A stretch of 64,000 nucleotides of DNA, taken from Bacilli bacterium. GTDB lineage: Bacteria; Bacillota_I; Bacilli_A; RFN20; CAG-288. The notes below the pieces were generated by a model. That model saw only the letters and a program-made list of their open reading frames with translations. It was not told where the DNA came from and searched no databases. Where the stretch lies: positions 1-64,000 of the forward strand of contig JALCRV010000005.1 in the NCBI GenBank assembly GCA_022652945.1, read 5' to 3'. The translations under genes were made by a program, and so were the position numbers. Positions 8,305-16,405 of the stretch are shown here, piece by piece. The stretch's first letter is position 1; each line of letters begins with the position of its first letter.

Positions 8305-9625
8305 TAAATTTAAAAGCGAATATCAGCTTTGCGGACTTCGAGTCCTCGCCTTTTTCAATAAGCACATTCTTCTTATCATCGCCATTTTAGTCACTCTTAT
8401 AGCGTTAGCTATCCGTTATGCTTTCGTTTTATATCCGACTAACGATGTAGCAGGCATCGTTTTCAGTTGGATGAAGAACATTCAGAAAGTCGGCTTCACA
8501 AAATTCTGGACGGTCGATAACGATTACTTGCCTTTTTATATGTTTATGATCGATCTGCTTTGTCTTCTTCCTAATGGACAAGAGATCACTCTTAATGGAT
8601 TCACCTTCTATCAGAACTGGATGTATTACCTGAAAACGATATTCTTTATCACCGATATTTTGTCTGCTTTCGGCTTCTATCTGATAGTTAAGCGTTTAAC
8701 TCAAGACAAAACCAAGGCCGTCCTTGCTTATTGTCTGTTCTTAGCCTTACCGGTCGAATTAACGAACTCAGCCGTCTGGGGAAACTGCGACAGTTTTTAT
8801 TTCTGCGCCTTCGTTTATATCATATATTTCACCTTAAAGAAAAAAGACGGCCTGGTTTATTATCTTTTAGGCGTCGCATTTGCTTTGAAGATGCAAGCGG
8901 TTTTTATCTTCCCTTTCATCGTCTATCTGATTTTGAACAGAAAGCTCAAACTCTGGCCTATCGTTTTCTTCTTCGTCGGCTGGTTAGCCTCTTACCTACC
9001 CAGCTGGTGCTTCGGTGCCCCTTTTAGTCAGCCGTTCATGGCCATCCAAACCCAAGTCGGGCGTTTCTCCGATCTCACCTTAGGCTGCGCCAATATGTGG
9101 CATTTGATGAATTTTTCTTCCGGGGCGATGTCTACTATCCGAAAGGGAGCCACCCTTTTTGGTCTCCTTTTCATCGGCTTATGTCTAGCCCTTGTCTATT
9201 TAAGGAAAATCAGTTTGACAGAAACCAATTTGGTTCTGATTTCGGTCTTTTTAATCGGAATCGTTCCTTTCTTCCTGCCATATATGCATGAACGCTACTT
9301 TTATCCTTTGGAGGCCTTAGTAGTCGTCTTTGCCTTGCTTCAAGGAAAACGTTATTGGATGATCGCAGCGATGCAGGTTTCCGGCGGTATCAGCTATTAT
9401 CACTACCTTTCCGGTAAGTATTTCATCTCTTCCATGGGTGAAGATTCCGTATCGATCGCCAGCGCTATCAATCTCGTTGTCCTAGGAGTTATCCTTTATG
9501 ACCTTTACCACCTTGAAAAAGGACCTTCGCCGAAAGAAGAAAGCCTGCTTTTGACTAAGGAAGCCGACGATTTAAAAAAACAAATCAATTCTTCAAAAGA
9601 TTCTAACCAGACTGTCACAAAGTAA
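8288..9625 (+). CDS. Polytopic GT-C type glycosyltransferase (Gpi18-like)
   Basis: A 445-residue membrane protein with about ten to eleven helices. The segment NSAVWGNCDSFYF and later LPYMHERYFYPLEAL match the pattern of Gpi18/ArnT-like polyprenyl-phosphate-sugar transferases, where the first loop carries acidic catalytic residues (here DNDYLPFYM). It would move a sugar from a lipid carrier onto a surface acceptor outside the membrane. The gene starts inside the end of the GT2 gene, so the two are translationally coupled. A charged C-terminal tail of about 30 residues follows the last helix. The acceptor is unknown; wall or lipoteichoic polymers are possible. Confidence 0.82.
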   Translation: MEKRANKFKSEYQLCGLRVLAFFNKHILLIIAILVTLIALAIRYAFVLYPTNDVAGIVFSWMKNIQKVGFTKFWTVDNDYLPFYMFMIDLLCLLPNGQEITLNGFTFYQNWMYYLKTIFFITDILSAFGFYLIVKRLTQDKTKAVLAYCLFLALPVELTNSAVWGNCDSFYFCAFVYIIYFTLKKKDGLVYYLLGVAFALKMQAVFIFPFIVYLILNRKLKLWPIVFFFVGWLASYLPSWCFGAPFSQPFMAIQTQVGRFSDLTLGCANMWHLMNFSSGAMSTIRKGATLFGLLFIGLCLALVYLRKISLTETNLVLISVFLIGIVPFFLPYMHERYFYPLEALVVVFALLQGKRYWMIAAMQVSGGISYYHYLSGKYFISSMGEDSVSIASAINLVVLGVILYDLYHLEKGPSPKEESLLLTKEADDLKKQINSSKDSNQTVTK

Positions 9626-9821
9626 GTCGATCCAATCTATAAAAAATAAGTTTTTATCTTGCTTTGTTTTTTTAAAAATAAGGCGCTAAGCACAGTTTAA
9701 ATAGATGAATGAATTGAAGTCTTTTTTATAAAGAGCATCAATTAAACCTTAATGAATCTGAATAGGTACTCTCTTCTTCACCTAAGCGCCTACCACATCG
9801 GATTATGTAAAGTAAATCCGC

Positions 9822-9850
9822 TTGACAACCTATCGATAAAAGCATATATT
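9822..9850 (+). promoter_or_regulatory. Sigma-A type promoter of the infC-rpmI-rplT operon
   Basis: A perfect TTGACA at 9822-9827, a 17-base spacer and TATATT at 9845-9850. It lies directly ahead of the structured leader of the ribosomal protein operon. The 196 bases before it, after the glycosyltransferase stop, show AT-rich sequence but no gene or clear hairpin. Confidence 0.88.
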
Positions 9851-9856
9851 TAACAC

Positions 9857-9990
9857 GTAAATAAATCCGGGAAAGTCCGAGCGCCTGCTCCCACCTGAAT
9901 CGGTTCGTCCGATTAGGTAAAAAGCCTGAGGAATATCATTCTTCATGAACTTATAGCGGGCATTCTGACTGGATGCCCGCTTTTATTTCA
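9857..9990 (+). ncRNA. Structured 5' leader with attenuator (L20-leader-like)
   Basis: The untranslated leader of infC-rpmI-rplT. After a small GAGC/GCTC hairpin (9879-9890) comes a ten-pair hairpin with one bulged G (9893-9903 with 9909-9918), and then an intrinsic terminator at 9956-9988. In Bacillota this position holds the L20-leader RNA, where ribosomal protein L20 binds and favours termination. The call rests on position and on the hairpin-plus-terminator layout. I did not verify the covariance model. Confidence 0.75.
9956..9988 (+). terminator. Attenuator terminator ahead of infC
   Basis: An eight-pair perfect stem (GCGGGCAT 9956-9963 with ATGCCCGC 9973-9980), a nine-base loop and then TTTTATTT. 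It lies between the promoter and the infC ribosome binding site, so it must be conditional. Confidence 0.85.
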
Positions 9991-10014
9991 AACCTGAATT
10001 AGGAGGTACCGCTT

Positions 10015-10563
10015 ATCAATTCCCCGTTTAAAAGGCCGCCGCTTCCAAGGGCCAAGACTGAATTAGTCAATGAGAATATCCATTTTTCACCTGTCCTTTT
10101 GGTCGATGAGAATGGTACGAAGATCGGAGTTATGCCCTTAAGGCAAGCTCAGGAGATGGCAGAAGAGAAACAGTTGGATCTTTACTGCATCGCTCCGCAA
10201 ATCAAGCCCCCCGTCTGCAAGATCATGAATTTTTCAAAGTTCATGTATGAAAAGCAGAAGGCCGCCAAAGAAGCACGTTCTAAACAAACGCGCCCCGATG
10301 AGGTCAAGGAGATTAAAATCACTCCTTTGACCAGCCTGCACGATCTTGAGACGAAGGCTAACCAAGCCATCAAATTGATGGAAAAAGGCTGGAAGCTGAA
10401 GCTGACTGTGTTTCTTAAAGGTCGTATGATTTCCCGTACCGACGCAGCAGATGATGCGTTGAAGAAAATCATCGAATTTTTGAAGCCGTACGGAACGATC
10501 GATGCGGAGCCGATTAAAGAAGGACGACTCTACTACTGCTATATGACGCCTAACAAAAAATAG
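10015..10563 (+). CDS. infC: Translation initiation factor IF-3 (ATC start)
   Basis: A 182-residue IF-3. The N-domain has VLLVDENGTKIGVMPLRQA and APQIKPPVCKIMNFSKFMYE; the C-domain has VKEIKITPLTSLHDLETKA and ends with a basic tail. IF-3 binds the 30S subunit and checks start codon and initiator tRNA. The frame is open back to a TAG at 10000 and has no ATG, GTG or TTG before 10099, where a start would delete much of the N-domain. AGGAGG at 10001-10006 lies eight bases before an ATC at 10015, so ATC is the likely start. Non-canonical infC starts are known to give autoregulation by IF-3. rpmI follows after 18 bases. Confidence 0.93.
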   Translation: MNSPFKRPPLPRAKTELVNENIHFSPVLLVDENGTKIGVMPLRQAQEMAEEKQLDLYCIAPQIKPPVCKIMNFSKFMYEKQKAAKEARSKQTRPDEVKEIKITPLTSLHDLETKANQAIKLMEKGWKLKLTVFLKGRMISRTDAADDALKKIIEFLKPYGTIDAEPIKEGRLYYCYMTPNKK

Positions 10564-10581
10564 AACTAGGAGGAAATTGCG

Positions 10582-10785
10582 ATGGCGAAGAACAAGATGA
10601 AGACCAGACGTGCAGTCGCTAAGAGATTCCATGTCACGGGATCGGGCAAGATCATGAAGAATGGGAACACTAACACTTCCCACTTAGCCCTGTCCAAAGA
10701 GCATAAGAGAAAGATGCATTTAAGGAAGGCCGGTGAGCTTTCCCGCGCCGACAGAAGACGTCTGAGAAGATGTATTGCTAGATAA
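10582..10785 (+). CDS. rpmI: 50S ribosomal protein L35
   Basis: A 67-residue, very basic protein with the L35 pattern MKTRRAVAKRFHVTGSGKI and a C-terminus rich in Arg/Lys (RADRRRLRRC). It binds 23S rRNA in the large subunit. AGGAGG lies nine bases before the ATG. It is the middle gene of infC-rpmI-rplT, and the rplT ribosome binding site overlaps its stop codon. Confidence 0.97.
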   Translation: MAKNKMKTRRAVAKRFHVTGSGKIMKNGNTNTSHLALSKEHKRKMHLRKAGELSRADRRRLRRCIAR

Positions 10786-10805
10786 GGAGATTGAAATAAT
10801 CAATT

Positions 10806-11165
10806 ATGAGAGTTAAAGGTGGAAATAGACACGAAAAGAGAGCTAAGCTCTTAAAGTTCACCAGCGGTTATTTCGGCTCCAAACATCGTCTTTATAAGAC
10901 GATGAACGAAGCCAGAATCAAAGCTCTGGCCTACGCTAAAGTCGGCAGAAGACTTCGTAAGAGAGACTTCCGCAAACTCTGGATTACCAGAATCTCTGCG
11001 GCTTGCCGTCTTAACGATATCTCCTATTCGAAATTCGTCGCTGGCTTAAGAAAAGCCAACATCCAGATTAACCGCAAGATGCTTTCCGAACTTGCTATCG
11101 CCGATCCGAAGGCTTTCACCCAGATCGTCGACCAGGCTAAGAAGGCCTTGGGCGAAGCTAAATAA
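10806..11165 (+). CDS. rplT: 50S ribosomal protein L20
   Basis: A 119-residue protein with RVKGGNRHEKRAKLLK, GYFGSKHRLYKTMNEA and RRLRKRDFRKLWITRI, all typical of L20. It is an early assembly protein of the 50S subunit and, in Bacillota, the repressor that binds the leader of its own operon. AAGGAG at 10784-10789 overlaps the rpmI stop and lies 16 bases before the ATG, longer than usual. An in-frame TAA at 10797 rules out a longer product. A terminator follows. Confidence 0.97.
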   Translation: MRVKGGNRHEKRAKLLKFTSGYFGSKHRLYKTMNEARIKALAYAKVGRRLRKRDFRKLWITRISAACRLNDISYSKFVAGLRKANIQINRKMLSELAIADPKAFTQIVDQAKKALGEAK

Positions 11166-11186
11166 GGCTTCTAAGCTAATCTACTA

Positions 11187-11214
11187 AAGCGCTGCTTCGG
11201 CAACGCTTTTTTTC
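11187..11214 (+). terminator. Terminator of the infC operon
   Basis: An eight-pair stem with an internal C/A mismatch closed by a TTCG tetraloop (11187-11208), followed by a T run to 11213. It sits 21 bases after the rplT stop. Confidence 0.9.
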
Positions 11215-11229
11215 TTGAAAAGAAAGCAT

Positions 11230-11257
11230 AAAAAAAACGAGGCCCATAAAGGCCTCG
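11230..11257 (-). terminator. Terminator of the leftward lipoprotein gene
   Basis: A seven-pair perfect stem (11238-11244 with 11251-11257) around a six-base loop. On the minus strand it is followed by a run of eight T (11237-11230). Confidence 0.88.
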
Positions 11258-11271
11258 CCTAGAAAAGGACT

Positions 11272-12750
11272 TCAGGCCTCGCTATGCCCATCGTAAAGGA
11301 GGCTAACGGTGTTGCTATAGCCGTAGACCATATAACCCTGGAAAGTAAAAGAAGCTGAAACGGACTTCATCGCATCGTAATTGATGATAACGCAGAAATA
11401 ATGCTCGTAATAGCAACGGAGAATAGGATCATCCGGCTTCCCGCCCGATTTATAAGTAAGCGTGCAGGTGAAGCGCTGCCCGATCCAATAAGGAGCGCTC
11501 CCGTTCGTAGCTAAAGAATAATCATCAGTTGAAAAACCACTAAGCATATTATTTAAGCTAACCTCGGGAGTATGAAGCAAAGTGGAAGAGAAAGCATAAG
11601 ACATAAACTCATAGTGCGGTTGAAAAGAAGTCTTGCAAAGTACACCGTCGATTGAGACTTTCTTCCCGACCTCTTGATCCGCCTCCCCGTAGTTACCCGC
11701 TAAGTGCAGATCGCTGACAAGGATTCTTCCCGTCCCATCATCGACGACGTAATTCCCATACGCATCGCCCATGATTTCCCCTTCAATCTTATAATGGGCT
11801 CCTTGGACAGGGTTAGTTTTTAAACCATCGATCGTCGAATAGGTGTACTCCGGGGTCAGTTTCTTAGCGCCGGTCAAAGACAAAGTGCAGGTCGTCGTCC
11901 CGAATTCCATCACATAGAAAGACAGCTGATAAGGAGCCGTTTCTAAAGCGTACCCGTTATCTAAAAAGGTGGCGTAAAAATCATGGTAAACCAATCCGGG
12001 GCCTAAAGCGCTGCATAGACCGTTTTCATTTTTCTTGAAGACTCTTAATTCCGTGCAGCTGATTTCTTCCTTGATAAAAGGAATCGCCGTCTTCTTCCCT
12101 CCTTGATCTCCACTCCCGCCGGAAGCCCATTCGATATAAGTATCCTGCAGGTATTTAGCTAACTCCATCGCGCTCATCGTCTTTGGAAGCGGGATGGTAT
12201 AAGAAGGATCTTCAGTTGTAATAATGGTGATGTTGCTGGCTACAGGGACATCTATTTCCAAGTAACCATTATCAACAGAAACGTTTCCCTGGACCTGGAC
12301 ATAATCACCTTCCTGAGGAGTCGTACTCACCGCATTTAGGATTCTTCGATGAAGCCCATTTGCCGTTACCGGGTTTTTAATAAAAGCGTAACCGGAGGAG
12401 AAATAAAGGAAAAATCCATCTTCTCTTAAACCGTGGACAAGACCTTTAAGGGTAATAGTCTGCCCTTTCATAGAGATAATTTCCTCTAAAGAAGGCTGGG
12501 CTTGAGAAGAAGAGATTAGGCTAGCAGAAGAGGAAGAAGAAACAACAGCAGAGGAAGTCGAAGACGATTGTTGGATTTGAGAAGAGGAAGAAGAACTAAC
12601 AGAATCACTAGAAGACACTTCCGTTATTGAGGATAAAGACGAAGCGGACGAGGAAACTATATCAACCTGGCTCAAGGAAGAAACAGGTTCTCCGCAGCTG
12701 AAAAGGGTAAAAGTTAAGCAAATCAAGGCTAAGAGAGCACACTTTTTCAT
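11272..12750 (-). CDS. Ser-rich surface lipoprotein with OB-like repeats, unknown function
   Basis: A 492-residue product with a lipoprotein signal peptide and lipobox LFSC at about residue 19, so it should be lipid-anchored outside the membrane. A Ser-rich stalk covers about residues 25-85. Two stretches (about 92-175, with GQTITLKGLVHGL and GDYVQVQGNVSV, and about 315-385, with GAHYKIEGEIMGD and DDGTGRILVSD) look like OB-fold modules of the kind found in secreted nucleases and surface proteins, but no catalytic motif is seen. CAGGAGG precedes the ATG. The unit is monocistronic, with its own terminator. Confidence 0.75.
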   Translation of the reverse strand: MKKCALLALICLTFTLFSCGEPVSSLSQVDIVSSSASSLSSITEVSSSDSVSSSSSSQIQQSSSTSSAVVSSSSSASLISSSQAQPSLEEIISMKGQTITLKGLVHGLREDGFFLYFSSGYAFIKNPVTANGLHRRILNAVSTTPQEGDYVQVQGNVSVDNGYLEIDVPVASNITIITTEDPSYTIPLPKTMSAMELAKYLQDTYIEWASGGSGDQGGKKTAIPFIKEEISCTELRVFKKNENGLCSALGPGLVYHDFYATFLDNGYALETAPYQLSFYVMEFGTTTCTLSLTGAKKLTPEYTYSTIDGLKTNPVQGAHYKIEGEIMGDAYGNYVVDDGTGRILVSDLHLAGNYGEADQEVGKKVSIDGVLCKTSFQPHYEFMSYAFSSTLLHTPEVSLNNMLSGFSTDDYSLATNGSAPYWIGQRFTCTLTYKSGGKPDDPILRCYYEHYFCVIINYDAMKSVSASFTFQGYMVYGYSNTVSLLYDGHSEA

Positions 12751-12860
12751 AAAAAGGCCTCCTGAGATTGTCTTAATTGATTATCGGTTTGAAAACCGAG
12801 GGAAAAATACACCCAAAAGGCTTTTTTTCTTCCTCCGTTTCTTTTTAAAGCCATTAAATT

Positions 12861-12889
12861 AAAAGGCGGGAAAATAGAATCTTCCCGCC
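12861..12889 (-). terminator. Terminator of the beta-helix lipoprotein gene
   Basis: An eight-pair stem (GGCGGGAA 12865-12872 with TTCCCGCC 12882-12889) and nine-base loop, followed on the minus strand by TTTT and further AT-rich sequence. Confidence 0.82.
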
Positions 12890-12929
12890 CGAAATCAAAA
12901 CTGATTAAAGAAAAGCAAAGCCAACTGAT

Positions 12930-14390
12930 CTACGCCAAAGCGGAAGGCTTGCTGATCGCCGTGTAAGAAGGAGTCGCTATCGCCCCATCGAGGGAAGCGG
13001 AAGCCAAATAAGTACCGCTAAGAGTAATCGTATAAGCTGAGGTGCCGGCTTTTAAGGTATTTCCAGAAGCATCTACTACTTTGACTTGGTTGCCATCCTT
13101 ATCGACAACCTGGCCTCCATTATAAAGATTCGCGCAGGTGGAATTGCCATCAACGATCCATTTCGAGCCGCTTTCTACATAGACGGAAGTGACTTTAGAC
13201 CCGCTGTAAGTCGTCGATTTTTCCATGCTTCCCGTCCAAGTCGAACTGTCTTTCAGATATAAATCCAAAGTGGAAGCCGTATCGTAAACGATTTTTCCTT
13301 CCATGGTCTCAGCGGAGGCCGTGAAGTTCATACTCGGACCTGTTCCATTTCCCCATCTAGAAGAACCGGTCGCCCTGATTAAATATTCATAGCTGTCATT
13401 GCCGGTGTGGTTTAAAACCGTATTGTGAAGCAGGAATTCCGAGGAAGTATTCGTCGAATGGAAGAAACCGCCGTTTTTAATATCCAAAGTGGAATCGACC
13501 ATCGCAAACTCACTGGTTCCGACCGTTGAATCTCCCGACATCGACTGATAAAGAATCACGCCCCAGGTATTGTCATTCTGAGACGAATCGGATAAGTTAC
13601 CGGATAAGGTAGAATTAAAGATCTTGATGGAGTTCTTGCCTTCGATCGCCGCGGCTTCGGAGCCATTAGCAGTCAATGTCGCATTGTTAACCGTAATATC
13701 CGCCGTTGAATAAATAGCAGGCGAACCCGCTCCATCAGAAATATAAGTCCCGCCATCCAGATTAATCGTCCCACCACCGCGATCAGAACGAATGGCAGCG
13801 GAATGTTCACCTTCAGTCTTGATATCTAAATCCCAGCCATAAACCGTCCCGCCTCCGCAGACATGAACGCCGCCCGCAGCGTTTTTGCTGGTGGTGATCT
13901 TCGTCCCATCGGCATAGACAACTCCAGTATTATATCCACATAATCCCGCTCCGCCTTCACCGGTGGAAGTCACGCTTCCGCCTTTCACATAAGCATTGCC
14001 GGCGATAGATAATAAAGAAGCATTCTGCCCATAGAAGGAAGAATTATCCGCGGAAGATGTATCTCCGGATTTAACGATGGTCGGATTAGTTAAAGTGACG
14101 TTAGCTCCGCTTTTTACTAAGACAGCAGATTCATCGGCGGAGGTCGAGGTATAAGTCTTCCCGCTTTCTTCACTATCTGCGGTGAAGACATTCGCCCCTT
14201 TATAGGTCACGCTAGTTGATGACCCTCCCCCGCCGGGGCCGGTATGGGCCGAAGAGTTCGTCGTTGAAGAAGCCGAGGAAGCGGAACTAGCAGCTGAAGC
14301 CGTTAGGGAAGAAGAGGAAGAATTACCGCAGGAAACTAAAGAGAACACTAAAAAACAGCTTAACATCAATAAACATTTGCTTTTGCTCAT
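12930..14390 (-). CDS. Surface lipoprotein with right-handed beta-helix, possible carbohydrate binding
   Basis: A 486-residue product. The signal peptide ends in lipobox LVSC, followed by a Ser/Ala-rich linker and a glycine-rich segment GPGGGGSS. Residues from about 65 to 440 are short repeating strands with many Asn, Thr, Ser and Gly (for example NVTLTNPTI, DITVNNATL, NSIKIFNSTLSG), typical of a parallel beta-helix such as polysaccharide-binding Cthe_2159-like proteins. No catalytic residues are assigned. I choose ATG 14390 rather than an upstream GTG at 14414, because the signal peptide then starts correctly with MSKSK; neither has a strong ribosome binding site. Confidence 0.75.
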   Translation of the reverse strand: MSKSKCLLMLSCFLVFSLVSCGNSSSSSLTASAASSASSASSTTNSSAHTGPGGGGSSTSVTYKGANVFTADSEESGKTYTSTSADESAVLVKSGANVTLTNPTIVKSGDTSSADNSSFYGQNASLLSIAGNAYVKGGSVTSTGEGGAGLCGYNTGVVYADGTKITTSKNAAGGVHVCGGGTVYGWDLDIKTEGEHSAAIRSDRGGGTINLDGGTYISDGAGSPAIYSTADITVNNATLTANGSEAAAIEGKNSIKIFNSTLSGNLSDSSQNDNTWGVILYQSMSGDSTVGTSEFAMVDSTLDIKNGGFFHSTNTSSEFLLHNTVLNHTGNDSYEYLIRATGSSRWGNGTGPSMNFTASAETMEGKIVYDTASTLDLYLKDSSTWTGSMEKSTTYSGSKVTSVYVESGSKWIVDGNSTCANLYNGGQVVDKDGNQVKVVDASGNTLKAGTSAYTITLSGTYLASASLDGAIATPSYTAISKPSALA

Positions 14391-14457
14391 TTTGCAATAA
14401 GCCTTTCTACCCACTGATTTAATTATAGACTTTTTAAGGATAAATGTTAAAAAAAAC

Positions 14458-15363
14458 TTAATGGCTGATTTTGCTTTCGAGGAACTTATCTATGTTTTTA
14501 TAAAGTTTCTGAGCAGATTTTAAGACGGGAATCAAAGAATAAATATGCTGCTCATGATGCGCCAGACTGAATTGCACTTCCACTCCAGAAGCGACGGCCT
14601 TCTGATAGAAAAGACGGGAGTCATCTTCTAAGACTTCCTGATCCGAAGCATTTAAGAAAATCGGAGGCAGGCCTTTTAAATCTCCATATAAAGGCGAAGC
14701 GTAAGCCTCTTTCGCCTTTACTCTATCCCCGCCCAGATAAACCTTCAGAACTTCCTCAGACATCTCTTTACTGACAACGTAGTCATGTTTGGCGTTTTTT
14801 GTATAGCTTTCAGTAAGATAATCTAACTGAGTCACCGGAGATAAAGCAATCAAACAACTCGGCAGAGCGATTTTTTCATCTTTTAACTTCAAAGCTAAAG
14901 CCAGAACTAAATTACCGCCGGCTGATTCACCGATCAAGGCAATCCGACGACTATCGAATTTTTTCAGGATTTCTTCATAGACCTTCTGGCAATCATTTAA
15001 GGCCTGAGGATAGATGGCTTCAGGAGAAAGGGAGTAGTCGATACTTAAGACATTAAGATGACAGGTGGTAGCTAAAGCGGTGATAAAAGGCAGGCGGGCT
15101 TTAGATGAGCCAGCGGTAAATCCACCGCCGTGGATATAAATAAGAAGACTGTCTTCCTTATTTCCTTCTTTGCGGGCCTCAAGACAGGCCACATTGGCTA
15201 AAGATTTCTCTTTGAGGATAATTCCCTCCGGAAGCTTAAAATTCGCTTGGCGGTCGATTTCCGTTTGTCTTAAAGCGGGATAATTCACTTCACCTGTTGG
15301 TCTCTGTTGCTTTTTTGCTTTCTTAAGCGCTAAATTCACGATGATTTTTGCGACGTCACACAT
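14458..15363 (-). CDS. Alpha/beta hydrolase (HSL/acetylesterase family)
   Basis: A 301-residue cytoplasmic esterase. The oxyanion motif HGGG is at 78-81, the nucleophile elbow GESAGG has Ser147, the likely acid is Asp241 in NASDQEVLEDD, and the likely base is His273 in HHEQHIYSL. The family removes short acyl or acetyl groups from sugars and other esters. GGGGGAG precedes the ATG. It stands alone between the lipoprotein gene and manA. After its stop there is a run of eight T without a clear hairpin. The substrate is unknown. Confidence 0.88.
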   Translation of the reverse strand: MCDVAKIIVNLALKKAKKQQRPTGEVNYPALRQTEIDRQANFKLPEGIILKEKSLANVACLEARKEGNKEDSLLIYIHGGGFTAGSSKARLPFITALATTCHLNVLSIDYSLSPEAIYPQALNDCQKVYEEILKKFDSRRIALIGESAGGNLVLALALKLKDEKIALPSCLIALSPVTQLDYLTESYTKNAKHDYVVSKEMSEEVLKVYLGGDRVKAKEAYASPLYGDLKGLPPIFLNASDQEVLEDDSRLFYQKAVASGVEVQFSLAHHEQHIYSLIPVLKSAQKLYKNIDKFLESKISH

Positions 15364-15465
15364 TTTCTTTCTCCCCCTCTTTAAGTACCGAATTTAATAA
15401 TATTGTAATCAAAAAGAAACGTCCGCTATTGCAGAAACTATTAATTCTTATAAATAAATCAGCTT

Positions 15466-16395
15466 TTATTTCTTCGGTTTAGAAAAGGCGATGATACCCG
15501 AACCGGAAATCTCACATTCCCCACCCTTTAAAAGGACGACGCTTTCCCCAAGATGAAGGACCTTTCCTTGAATCGATACTTCGCCAACAGCGAGGCTGAT
15601 TACACCGAAAACTTCTTCACTTCTTAAAAAATAAGGACCTTCGATTCGGATTAAGTCGATAGAAAAATGTTCATTATCCCATAGGCATCGTGCGGATCTT
15701 AAATTCTCGAAAGCCTTCACAACCGGACAATAATGAGAAGCGAATTTAGTGGCCTCGATAGCCTCTTTCGTCTGCAGAGGGCGTTTTTTACCATCTTTAT
15801 CGAGTCGATCGTAATCATAAAAACGATATGTGACATCCGCCGACTGCTGGATTTCTAAAACCAGCAAGTCCTTGCCTAAGGCATGGATAGTCCCAGCCGG
15901 AATCGGGATAAAATCCCCCGGCTCCACTTTTAAATCCTGGAGAATCGAACCGTAATCATTATTCTTCACGTGAGCTTCCAGTTCCTCTTTATTACGAGCG
16001 GAAGTCCCGTAGACAATCCCGGATTTCTCATCGGAAGACAAAATAAGCCAACCCTCGCTCTTCCCGCTCGGCAAGCCTTTTGAAGCCGCCAAAGCATCAT
16101 CGGGATGAACTTGAATCGACAGGCGATCAGAAGTCGAAAGCAATTTTACCAATAACGGGAATTCTTTTTCTTTGGAGCCGAATAAGTCTTGATGGGTTTG
16201 GTATAAATCCGCTAAACTCCAGCCAGCAAACTCGCCCCCGACAATTAAGGAAGAAGACTCTTTCAGACCGGAGCAGGACCACAACTCACCGAGTTTTTCT
16301 TTAGACTCGCTCAGATGCAGAACCTCATTGAAGTAAGAGGAGCCCCAGATTCTTTCTTTCAAAGGAGCCGTCAGGAAAAGAATTTTGCTGCCCAT
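15466..16395 (-). CDS. manA: Mannose-6-phosphate isomerase, class I
   Basis: A 309-residue cupin isomerase. The motifs LFLTAPLKERIWG, PLLVKLLSTSDRLSIQVHPDD and IPAGTIHALG show the metal ligands (Gln and His of QVHPDD, and the later His of GTIHAL). It interconverts mannose-6-phosphate and fructose-6-phosphate. AGGAGG lies ahead of ATG 16395 and overlaps the thiI stop, so the start is well fixed and the gene is coupled to thiI; an in-frame ATG at 16416 lacks such a site. A C-terminal cupin-like segment is complete. It is the last gene of the ezrA-iscS-thiI-manA operon. Confidence 0.93.
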   Translation of the reverse strand: MGSKILFLTAPLKERIWGSSYFNEVLHLSESKEKLGELWSCSGLKESSSLIVGGEFAGWSLADLYQTHQDLFGSKEKEFPLLVKLLSTSDRLSIQVHPDDALAASKGLPSGKSEGWLILSSDEKSGIVYGTSARNKEELEAHVKNNDYGSILQDLKVEPGDFIPIPAGTIHALGKDLLVLEIQQSADVTYRFYDYDRLDKDGKKRPLQTKEAIEATKFASHYCPVVKAFENLRSARCLWDNEHFSIDLIRIEGPYFLRSEEVFGVISLAVGEVSIQGKVLHLGESVVLLKGGECEISGSGIIAFSKPKK

Positions 16396-16405
16396 AGTTT
16401 TCCTC

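Noticed and set aside
10099-10563. infC starting at TTG 10099
   Set aside because: It would lose the N-terminal strand region preceding VDENG and has no ribosome binding site at the right distance; ATC at 10015 has an ideal one.
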